Shown: one piece after another, positions 1 to 6,207 of the stretch
Layout of the letters: each line of letters begins with the position of its first letter
How positions within the stretch are numbered: the stretch's first letter is position 1
Assembly: GCA_035290185.1 (NCBI GenBank)
Contig: DATDUW010000018.1
Location: forward strand, 1-28,319
Direction of reading: 5' to 3'
DNA from: DATDUW01 sp035290185
GTDB taxonomy: Bacteria; Patescibacteriota; Patescibacteriia; UBA9934; GWF2-40-263
DNA: 28,319 nt
Notes under the pieces: model-generated
Database searches by the model: none
Told to the model about the DNA's origin: nothing
Seen by the model: only the letters and a program-made list of their open reading frames with translations
Program-made: the position numbers and the translations under genes

Positions 1-1
1 G

Positions 2-130
2 GTGGTGGAACGTTCTTTTGGTTGGCTTGAGAAATCCCGTCGTCTCTGGAAAAACTGTGAACGAAAACTTTCCACCAGCCTTCAGATGGTCACCCTGACT
101 TTCCTTGTTTTACTGTTGAAAAGATTATAG
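2..130 (+). pseudogene. IS5-family transposase, C-terminal fragment (runs off the left edge)
   Basis: An open frame enters from the left edge and stops at TAG 128-130. Its 42 visible residues include VVERSFGWLEKSRRLWKN. This matches the C-terminal ERxFxWL...RRL signature of IS5-group DDE transposases, which carries the catalytic Glu. The rest of the gene lies outside the window, so it cannot be said whether the element is intact or a remnant. The terminal inverted repeat should lie in the roughly 100 bases after the stop, but I could not identify it without the left end. Family assignment is by motif recognition. Confidence 0.75.
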
Positions 131-242
131 ACAGGCTCTTATTACAACCGCACAGCCCATTTTCGGGACTGTTTTAATTGATCCATATCTCGCTAGGACA
201 TTTCAGATCCTTTTTGAAGTTCTGTGGAAGAGGTTAGAATAA

Positions 243-258
243 TGTTTCACGTGAAACA
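243..258. promoter_or_regulatory. parS: parS site (ParB binding), copy 1
   Basis: TGTTTCACGTGAAACA is a perfect 16-bp palindrome identical to the broadly conserved bacterial parS consensus bound by ParB/Spo0J. The identity with copy 2 at 1283-1298 extends to 20 bases (241-260 and 1281-1300). ParB loads CTP-dependently at parS and spreads to form the partition complex near the replication origin. No parA or parB gene is in this window. Confidence 0.9.
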
Positions 259-355
259 AATGATGGAATCGAATATTAATGAATGATAAAATTGTAGAGA
301 ATTCACACAGTCAACAATTGATTTCTTCCCAATTTGAACAAAGTGAAAATTAAGA

Positions 356-475
356 AGATTCTTCGTTCCACTCAGAATGACAATTTTTGGAGTAGTAATA
401 ATACCTATTAATTTTTTAAGATTTTCGTATTGTCATCCTGAGGAAGTAAGTTTTTGAGTGACGACCGAAGGATCT
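356..475. repeat. Dispersed inverted repeat (REP/MITE-like), degenerate arms
   Basis: The left arm at 356-383 contains ttccactcagaatgacaa. The right arm, opposite in orientation, starts at 430 with ttgtcatcctgag and ends near 466-475 with cgaaggatct. The reverse complement of the left arm reads ttgtcattctgag followed by cgaagaatct, so both outer segments match with a few changes. The right arm carries about 20 extra bases in the middle. Sequences of the TTGTCATTCTGAG...CGAAGAATCT type recur as intergenic palindromic repeats in many bacterial genomes. This pair may be a decayed copy. Confidence 0.5.
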
Positions 476-500
476 CTGTAAGCTGTTAGAAAAGTTAGAA

Positions 501-512
501 AGTTCTAGAACT
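501..512. promoter_or_regulatory. Palindrome upstream of the hydrolase gene, possible operator
   Basis: AGTTCTAGAACT is a perfect 12-bp palindrome. It lies within a looser dyad bounded by GTTAG on the left and CTAAC on the right, and ends 9 bases before the GGGAG ribosome binding site of the next gene. Its position fits an operator, but no regulator is known and the AT-rich background raises the chance of coincidence. Confidence 0.3.
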
Positions 513-531
513 AACATTTTTGGGAGTAATA

Positions 532-1281
532 ATGGTTATTAGCTCTATGGAAAAGAACGTTCATTTTAAAACGAAAGGCGGTTATCAGATTTATGGAACA
601 TTAAAAATTCCGAAGAAATCAGCCAAAAATCTCGTTATTTTTGCTCACGGTCTGTCAGATCACCGAAACACCCACCTTATTTTTAACGGATCAAAGTATT
701 TTCAAAAGAAAGGCTGGACGTCATTTCGGTTTGATTTCTATTCAGGTGAAAAAGGTGGTAGGAAGTTGCAAGATGTAACTTTGCGGTCACAGACAGAAGA
801 TTTAGAAAAAGTTGTGGTGCATTTTCAAAAGGATTTTGAGAAAATCTTTGTTATTGGGCACAGTTTGGCTTGCCCGAGTATTCTTCAAATGAATTTGAAT
901 CAAGTTGCTGGTGTTATTCTCCTTGAACCCTCAACAAGACTTTCAACTTCTGTAGCAAAAAAGTTTTTTCCTTTTTCTTCAAAATTTGATTGTCCTATTT
1001 TTACCTACGGCAGTGAGATCCTTTTAGGAAAAAATCTTTTAAGAGAGTGGGTTTCGTTACCCAAACCAAAAGAACTTGTAAAAGATATGCAGAAGCCGAT
1101 TCTTATTGTTTCAGCTGGTCGTGGATCTTTAAAGAAGAGTGGAAGGGAATATTTTCAAACGGTTCCATGTTTTGAAAAGAAGTTTTTCTGTGTTGTTGGT
1201 GCTACGCATTGCTTTGATGAGGAAGGAACAGAAGAGACGATTTTTGAAGAAGCATTTAAGTTTCTTTCCATGGTCCCTTAA
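532..1281 (+). CDS. Alpha/beta-hydrolase fold protein (serine hydrolase-like)
   Basis: The 249-residue protein has an alpha/beta-hydrolase layout: FAHG (37-40) for the oxyanion loop, the nucleophile elbow GHSLA (109-113, Ser111), and a late His (THCFD, His226). The substrate is unknown; the family includes small esterases and acyl-peptide-type hydrolases. The usual acidic residue after the sixth strand is not obvious, because that stretch reads SAGRGSLKKSG, so the triad may use another acid or be altered. ATG 532 was chosen because GGGAG (522-526) sits 5 bases upstream; a TTG at 520 is in frame but would overlap that site. No signal peptide is seen. A parS site begins one base after the stop codon and another lies 274 bases upstream of the start. 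Confidence 0.8.
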   Translation: MVISSMEKNVHFKTKGGYQIYGTLKIPKKSAKNLVIFAHGLSDHRNTHLIFNGSKYFQKKGWTSFRFDFYSGEKGGRKLQDVTLRSQTEDLEKVVVHFQKDFEKIFVIGHSLACPSILQMNLNQVAGVILLEPSTRLSTSVAKKFFPFSSKFDCPIFTYGSEILLGKNLLREWVSLPKPKELVKDMQKPILIVSAGRGSLKKSGREYFQTVPCFEKKFFCVVGATHCFDEEGTEETIFEEAFKFLSMVP

Positions 1282-1282
1282 A

Positions 1283-1298
1283 TGTTTCACGTGAAACA
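1283..1298. promoter_or_regulatory. parS: parS site (ParB binding), copy 2
   Basis: Second perfect copy of TGTTTCACGTGAAACA, starting one base after the TAA of the hydrolase gene. It is offset exactly 1040 bases from copy 1 and in the same flanking context (AA before, AA after). Clustered parS sites within about a kilobase are typical of origin-proximal partition regions. A chance recurrence of a 16-bp palindrome at this spacing is very unlikely. Confidence 0.9.
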
Positions 1299-1561
1299 AA
1301 ACTGTTTTTGACAAGATGATTTTTTTATTCATTTTTTCTGCAATGAAAGACTCTATTCTCGTAGGTTGGACAGGAAATTAAAATGGTTTGGAAAATAGTT
1401 TTCATTCATTTAAAACTATCTTGTCTACACTAGACTAGTCAAATTTTAAATTTGTGGATAAGTAGGAGTTAAAAAGTGGAAAAGTCTGGATAAAAGTGAG
1501 TTATCCACTTTTTTTAAGACAAGCCATTATTTTTTTTCTCTAAATTTAAACAATTTTTTGA
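1299..1561. other. Candidate replication origin region: DnaA-box-like cluster and AT-rich tract
   Basis: On the minus strand, 1453-1461 (TGTGGATAA) is a perfect DnaA box (TTATCCACA). The minus-strand match at 1485-1493 (TCTGGATAA) and the plus-strand match at 1501-1509 (TTATCCACT) each differ at one base. A 10-bp inverted repeat, AAAAAGTGGA at 1471-1480 and TCCACTTTTT at 1504-1513, overlaps them. AT-rich DNA follows (about 1510-1561), suitable as an unwinding element. A stem-loop with 8-bp arms lies at 1395-1402/1412-1419. With the adjacent parS pair this resembles an oriC or partition region. dnaA and dnaN are not visible, and the AT richness could produce near-matches by chance. Confidence 0.5.
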
Positions 1562-1590
1562 TTGACCAAAAAAAGTATTCATGGTAAAAT
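1562..1590 (+). promoter_or_regulatory. Sigma-70-type promoter for the surface-protein operon
   Basis: TTGACC (1562-1567) and TAAAAT (1585-1590) are separated by 17 bases, close to the housekeeping consensus, and the -10 is preceded by TGG. The expected transcription start near 1597 leaves a leader of only about 15 bases before ATG 1612, with no Shine-Dalgarno sequence. It is the best promoter seen ahead of the four-gene block that runs to 12609. Confidence 0.6.
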
Positions 1591-1611
1591 TTGGACAATT
1601 ATCCGAGAATT

Positions 1612-2517
1612 ATGCGCTCACTCGCACTCGGTCTGGCAATTATGGGGATTTTTTTGTTAACGGAAGCAACGGGGGCAAGCATGACCTCTTCGAGTTATCG
1701 AATTGAATGGGATGCCCTCAGTCAGGGTGGGGGCGAACAGAGCGCTTCTTCTTCCTATAAGATAAGGGACACAGTTGGAGAGGTTTCGCCGGGCATAGGG
1801 GAAAGTTCTTCTTATCAGCTCGCTGCGGGTTATCGAGCCGGCGTCTACGATCCAATGATTACCTTTGATCTTTTTGTCCAGCAGACAGGAACCGAACGGG
1901 TAGTCACAACACTCTCAGAACGGACTGTTACAACTTCAACCGACGGTTTTTCTGTTGGTGACATGATTGCCGTTGTTCAGGACAAAGGAGAGAGTCAGAT
2001 TTCGGCGTTTGGGAAGATTATCTCTCTTGGGGCCGGAACCCTCACGGTTGATGCTTGGAAAAACGCAGGGGTAACTCCCGTTGTTGATGGAACGGATGAT
2101 GTGGTTTATCGCTTGAGTAGCAATGCGATTGATTTGGAAACATTGAGAACAAGCGCGGTTCGTACCGCCCTTGTTGGATTTGAAGTCTCTTCTGATATTG
2201 GAAATGGATATGTCGTCAATGTTCTTGAGGATGGAGAATTGCGGGCGGCATCGGATTTTATTGATGACGTCTCTGATGGATCCGTGACAGTGGGTCAGGA
2301 GGAATATGGGGCACGTTCTTCCGACAGCAGTCTTTCTTCTTCGACATTCGATTCTATTGATTCGGCTATTACGTCTTCTTTTCAAGAAATTGCGACGGAT
2401 ACACAGTCTGTTTTGGAACGTCGGAATTTTTTGACCCTGAAGGCAGCCATTGCTTCTACCACACCGGCGGGAACCTATGGGCAGAATTTGTCCTTGGTTG
2501 TGTCGGGGAATTTTTAG
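1612..2517 (+). CDS. Small secreted protein, first gene of surface operon
   Basis: The 301-residue protein begins with a signal peptide (MRSLALGLAIMGIFLLTEATGA), followed by SSSYRIEWDALSQGGGEQSASSSYKIRD. The paired phrases S-S-Y-R/K-I and E-S-S-S-Y-Q-L-A-A-G-Y resemble N-terminal repeats common in CPR secreted proteins. The remainder is Ser/Thr/Asp-rich and predicted mostly beta, without cysteines, catalytic motif or C-terminal anchor. An in-frame TTG at 1591 was rejected as the start because it abuts the -10 box. ATG 1612 lacks a clear Shine-Dalgarno, so translation may be nearly leaderless. Its stop lies one base before the ATG of the next gene. A structural or adaptor role at the cell surface is inferred from context only. 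Confidence 0.7.
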   Translation: MRSLALGLAIMGIFLLTEATGASMTSSSYRIEWDALSQGGGEQSASSSYKIRDTVGEVSPGIGESSSYQLAAGYRAGVYDPMITFDLFVQQTGTERVVTTLSERTVTTSTDGFSVGDMIAVVQDKGESQISAFGKIISLGAGTLTVDAWKNAGVTPVVDGTDDVVYRLSSNAIDLETLRTSAVRTALVGFEVSSDIGNGYVVNVLEDGELRAASDFIDDVSDGSVTVGQEEYGARSSDSSLSSSTFDSIDSAITSSFQEIATDTQSVLERRNFLTLKAAIASTTPAGTYGQNLSLVVSGNF

Positions 2518-2518
2518 T

Positions 2519-3475
2519 ATGAGGAAGAAACAGGCTTTTGTGGCCGCCCTCCTCCTTCTCGTTGGATCCTTTGCAGGCAAGCAACCCGCAAAGGCCTTTG
2601 GTATTTCACCGGCTCTTTTGGATTTTTCCGCCCAACAGGGTCAGACCCTACGCCGAGTCCTTACCATTGCAAACACCGATGCGTACGAACAAACCTTTTT
2701 TTTACGGACGGTTCCCTTTCGCCCATCTTCCTCTGGAGGTTCCCCGGAATTTGTTTTATCCGAAAACGATCAAGGGGGTTTTTCCCAATGGATCACGTTT
2801 GACCGTTCTTCTCTCACTGTCGGGGCTAGGACAAAAATAGATGTTCCATTCACCATCATCGTTCCACCCGACGCCTCAGCTGGGGGCCATTATGCGGCCA
2901 TTCTTGTTTCCGACACTCCTTCAGAGGTGGTAGAGACCAACGGGGCGAGCGTGAGTGCGTCTGCGGCTCTTCTCCTTTTTCTGGTTGTGGAAGGAGAGAT
3001 GGATTTTTCAGCCACCCTTTCAGATTTTTCCGTAAAGGTAGGAGATTCACCCCCTTCCCGTTTAGAAGGAACCTTTTTTTATCGTCTTCAAAATCAAGGA
3101 AATATCCATGCCATTCCAAAAGGAACCGTGACGTTTAAAGACGTTTTTGGAAGGACCCTTGGAGCCGCAGATGCAAATCCGAGTGAAGCGCGCGTACTTC
3201 CTGGGAGTTCTCGCCTTTTTGAAGCGCCTTTTGGTTCTTCGTCCGGCGGGTTCTTTTCTCTTGTGAAGGATCAGGCTCGATTTTTTGCCGTCGGTCCTGT
3301 TACGGCTATCTTAGAAATTTCTTTGGATGGGAAAAAAATGTTTTCCGAGCAGGTTATTTTTTGGCTAATTCCATGGCATCTTTTGGTTCTTGTTATTGGA
3401 GGGGTGCTGCTCCTTGGGTTTCTTTTTCGAATGCGTAGAAAAAAAGTTTTTCTTCCGCCTGTTTCAAAGGGATAA
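2519..3475 (+). CDS. Membrane-anchored surface protein, DUF916/WxL-interacting-protein-like
   Basis: The 318-residue protein has a signal peptide (MRKKQAFVAALLLLVGSFAGKQPAKA). An Ig-like beta region starts FGISPALLDFSAQQGQTLRRVLTIANTD, and a second beta domain contains LEGTFFYRLQNQGNIHAIPKGTV. One C-terminal transmembrane helix (about 281-303) is followed by RMRRKK, a short cytoplasmic tail. This order matches DUF916/WxL-interacting-type proteins of Gram-positives, and similar proteins occur in CPR genomes. Such proteins hold other proteins on the outer face of the membrane or wall. ATG 2519 is preceded by GGGGA (2505-2509). The gene starts one base after the previous stop and ends 7 bases before the next start, so cotranscription is likely. 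Family match is by architecture. Confidence 0.7.
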   Translation: MRKKQAFVAALLLLVGSFAGKQPAKAFGISPALLDFSAQQGQTLRRVLTIANTDAYEQTFFLRTVPFRPSSSGGSPEFVLSENDQGGFSQWITFDRSSLTVGARTKIDVPFTIIVPPDASAGGHYAAILVSDTPSEVVETNGASVSASAALLLFLVVEGEMDFSATLSDFSVKVGDSPPSRLEGTFFYRLQNQGNIHAIPKGTVTFKDVFGRTLGAADANPSEARVLPGSSRLFEAPFGSSSGGFFSLVKDQARFFAVGPVTAILEISLDGKKMFSEQVIFWLIPWHLLVLVIGGVLLLGFLFRMRRKKVFLPPVSKG

Positions 3476-3482
3476 ATTTTTT

Positions 3483-6191
3483 GTGTGGATTTGTTCTCAA
3501 ACATTTTGGAAGGCTGTTTCAACCAGCATGCTGGTAAGCACGTTGGTTGTGGCGGCTGTTTCAGCCCGGGCGGCAACCGTGCCGTCTGTCAACGATTATC
3601 CGACCACGCTTGAGGCCGGAGCCGTTGCAAATCACACGGTGGTCTTTACAACTTCTGCGGGAATTTCAGAAGGGACAACCCTCATCATAACTTTTTCCTC
3701 CGGATTTGATCTGTCCGTGATGGAAGAAGACGATGTTGATGTTGAGGACGACGGAACAGACCTTACAACCGCGCCGACTTGTGCCGGAGCGGAACAGGTT
3801 TCTGTTTCCGTGACAGGAAACCAAGTAACAGCGACGATGTGCCCCGGAGACGGAGGGGCAGTCGCTGCGGGAAGTCAGGTAACCGTGCGTTTTGGCACCA
3901 ATGCAACAGGATCGGGAATCGGGGTACATAACATTCTCAATCCGACGACAACAAGAACTTCTTTTGTCTCCATCGGGGGCACGTTCGGAGAATCCGGATC
4001 CGTCGCTTTGGCGATCGGCGGGTCGGACACAATTTCCGTCACGGCCCGCGTTGAGTCGCCTGGAAGTGGAAACCCGGTTTCTGGCGGCGGTGGATGCGGA
4101 GATACCACGTCTCCCGTGATTACGTCCGTGATTGTCTTGAATGTAACGGCTGCGTCTGCAACCGTGACATGGGTAACCGATGAGGCTACGGACGCGCGGG
4201 TGGATTATGGGAAGACGGAAACGTACGAACTTGGAACCGTACGTGATACCAGTCTGTCCGTAACACATCAGGCCATTTTAACAGGGTTGGAAGAAGGGAC
4301 GACCTATTTTTTTCAGACCGTTTCTTCGGACCTGTGTGCCAATACGTCATCAAAAGGTCCTTTTGTATTTGAGACGCCGGATTTTATGCCCCCACAGTTG
4401 TGGAATGTGCGGGTAGAAGAAATCACCCAAACAACGGCGCACGTCCGGTGGGAAACGGACGAACCCGCGACAGGCCTGGTCTCTTTTGGTCAGACGATTG
4501 CTGATGGAATGGTGGCGGAGGATAACGCTCTTATCATTTCTCATGACCTCCTTTTAAGTGGATTGCAAGCCAAAACGACTTATCATGTTCTGGCTCGTTC
4601 GCGCGATGCATCGGGTCATGAGGGATCCTCGGAAGACCTTTCTTTTGAAACACTTTCCGAACAGCCCATCTCTATTGAGCCTGTTAAGGAAGAAGAGGAA
4701 GACGGGGAGGAAGTGACAGAAGAGCCCCTGATTTTTCTTCCTTCTTTCGATGAGAAAGGTCAGGAAAAAGAAGGAGAATCAAAACAAGAAGAGTCAGGCG
4801 AGGAATCCACGGCCACAGCCATCGGGGGCGGCCTTGAAAACGAAGAAGAGAGTCCGTCGAGGGGAGGCCCTTCTTTAACAGAAACTGAAGGCACGAACTC
4901 AGGAGAAACCTTGACATCAGGAAATGTGACCCCTTCCACACCCGCTTCTGTTTGTGGAGACGGAATCTGTGGAGACGGGGAAACACCGATGAATTGTTCG
5001 TGGGATTGTGAGGAGGAGATCCTTCTCGCTCCCCCATTGATTGAGGAAGGAGAGACACCTGGAGAAATGGTTTCTTCTGCCATAGGTACGGTTCAGATAG
5101 TGGTGAAAGCTGTGAAGCCGACCGTTGCCCTGACGGCACAGGCTCTTCGAGAGGTGATTTTCCCGGCGGTCGAGACGGTTCTGCAGTCAACACAAAAGGC
5201 TGTTGAAACGGCCCGTGCAAATCCGTCGGTACAGACAACAGTACAAGTTGCCGTTCCCCTTGTCGTTGTCGGAACGGCTGCAAGCGCCGCGACGCTTGTT
5301 TCCGCCTTTGATCTCCTCTTGTATCTTCAGTCCCTCTTCACGTCTCCCTTGCTTCTTTTGCGACGACGCAGACGGAAGGGTTATGGCGTTGTCTATGACG
5401 CTTATACCAAGACCCCCATTGATCTTGCTGTCGTGCGTGTTTATCGCGCGTCCGATCACAAGTTGATCCGAAGCCGGGTTACGGACAGGGGCGGGCGCTA
5501 TTTCTTCCTTCTTCCGCCCGGAGCGTACGTTCTGACCGTGGCAAAAGTCGGCTATGTCTTTCCCTCCACTTTTCTGAAACAGGTGAAAGATGACGGCGCT
5601 TATTTGGACGTCTATCACGGAGAAACCATCCAAGTTACGGAACAGAGTGTGAGTATTACTCCCAACATTCCCGTAGAGTCAGAGGCGCTTGAACAACACC
5701 AGACCCCCGCGCGTATCCGGTGGCTGCGCGGCATGCGCCATTTTCAAAACGCCGTCGCCGTGAGTGGTCTTGTTTTAGCCCTGGGTATCCTCCTCCTCTA
5801 TCCATCTGTTTTTGCGGCCATCTTGGCAGCATTTCAGATCGCGATGTACCTGTTTATTTTACGTCTTGCAAAGCCGCGCAAGCCCAAGGGATGGGGGATG
5901 GTAAAGGACGCACGAACAGGACAACCGATCGAAAATGCTGTGGTCCGCATTTTTGAACCGACCTATCGGAAGCTGCTTGAGACAGCTTTGACAGATCGGC
6001 GCGGGCGTTACAGCTTCCTCCTAGGACCGAGCAAATATCTGTCTTCTTACGAACAGAAAGGCTATGAAACGAAAGAAATCAGGGATATTGATTTTACCCA
6101 AGAAAAGGAGCCGAAAGAATTCGTCAAAGACGTAAATCTCAGACCGCTTCTTTTTCACCAGACGCCTCCAGGGACATCGGAGGGGTCGTGA
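3483..6191 (+). CDS. Multidomain surface protein: two FN3 domains, CGDG cysteine motif, two carboxypeptidase-regulatory-like domains
   Basis: About 902 residues. Order: signal peptide ending near SARAA; a beta-rich N-terminal domain; two fibronectin III-like domains (about 207-297 and 300-393, each with ATVTW or AHVRW and a TTY motif); a Glu/Ser-rich linker; a cysteine motif CGDGICGDGE...NCSWDC (about 490-508), like calcium-binding motifs of CPR secreted proteins; a hydrophobic stretch (about 585-628) ending in RRRRRK; a carboxypeptidase-regulatory-like domain (GYGVVYDAYTKTPI...TDRGGRYFFLLPPGAY); a hydrophobic hairpin (about 754-797); and a second such domain (GWGMVKDARTGQPI...TDRRGRYSFLLGP). 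GTG 3483 is preferred: AAAGGGA lies 10 bases upstream and the signal peptide gains a Lys. ATG 3528 is the alternative. By the positive-inside rule both C-terminal domains would be cytoplasmic. Confidence 0.75.
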   Translation: MWICSQTFWKAVSTSMLVSTLVVAAVSARAATVPSVNDYPTTLEAGAVANHTVVFTTSAGISEGTTLIITFSSGFDLSVMEEDDVDVEDDGTDLTTAPTCAGAEQVSVSVTGNQVTATMCPGDGGAVAAGSQVTVRFGTNATGSGIGVHNILNPTTTRTSFVSIGGTFGESGSVALAIGGSDTISVTARVESPGSGNPVSGGGGCGDTTSPVITSVIVLNVTAASATVTWVTDEATDARVDYGKTETYELGTVRDTSLSVTHQAILTGLEEGTTYFFQTVSSDLCANTSSKGPFVFETPDFMPPQLWNVRVEEITQTTAHVRWETDEPATGLVSFGQTIADGMVAEDNALIISHDLLLSGLQAKTTYHVLARSRDASGHEGSSEDLSFETLSEQPISIEPVKEEEEDGEEVTEEPLIFLPSFDEKGQEKEGESKQEESGEESTATAIGGGLENEEESPSRGGPSLTETEGTNSGETLTSGNVTPSTPASVCGDGICGDGETPMNCSWDCEEEILLAPPLIEEGETPGEMVSSAIGTVQIVVKAVKPTVALTAQALREVIFPAVETVLQSTQKAVETARANPSVQTTVQVAVPLVVVGTAASAATLVSAFDLLLYLQSLFTSPLLLLRRRRRKGYGVVYDAYTKTPIDLAVVRVYRASDHKLIRSRVTDRGGRYFFLLPPGAYVLTVAKVGYVFPSTFLKQVKDDGAYLDVYHGETIQVTEQSVSITPNIPVESEALEQHQTPARIRWLRGMRHFQNAVAVSGLVLALGILLLYPSVFAAILAAFQIAMYLFILRLAKPRKPKGWGMVKDARTGQPIENAVVRIFEPTYRKLLETALTDRRGRYSFLLGPSKYLSSYEQKGYETKEIRDIDFTQEKEPKEFVKDVNLRPLLFHQTPPGTSEGS

Positions 6192-6207
6192 AAGGAAAGA
6201 AAAAAGT

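Larger units (their letters stand above)
131..531. other. AT-rich intergenic region between IS fragment and hydrolase
   Basis: About 400 bases without a convincing gene. The stretch holds one perfect parS palindrome (243-258), two arms of a dispersed inverted repeat (356-383 and 430-475), and a 12-bp palindrome (501-512) just upstream of the next gene's ribosome binding site. Base composition is clearly more AT-rich than the genes to the right, as expected of an insertion-prone region. Confidence 0.7.

Noticed and set aside
1591..1611. TTG 1591 as start of the first surface-operon gene
   Set aside because: It directly follows the -10 box TAAAAT, upstream of any transcription start. ATG 1612 opens a good signal peptide.
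1936..2580. Long minus-strand frame opposite the secreted protein gene
   Set aside because: Shadow of the plus-strand gene; Arg/Asn-rich with no recognisable motif. The same applies to the many antisense frames over the fibre, FGE-like and pilB genes.
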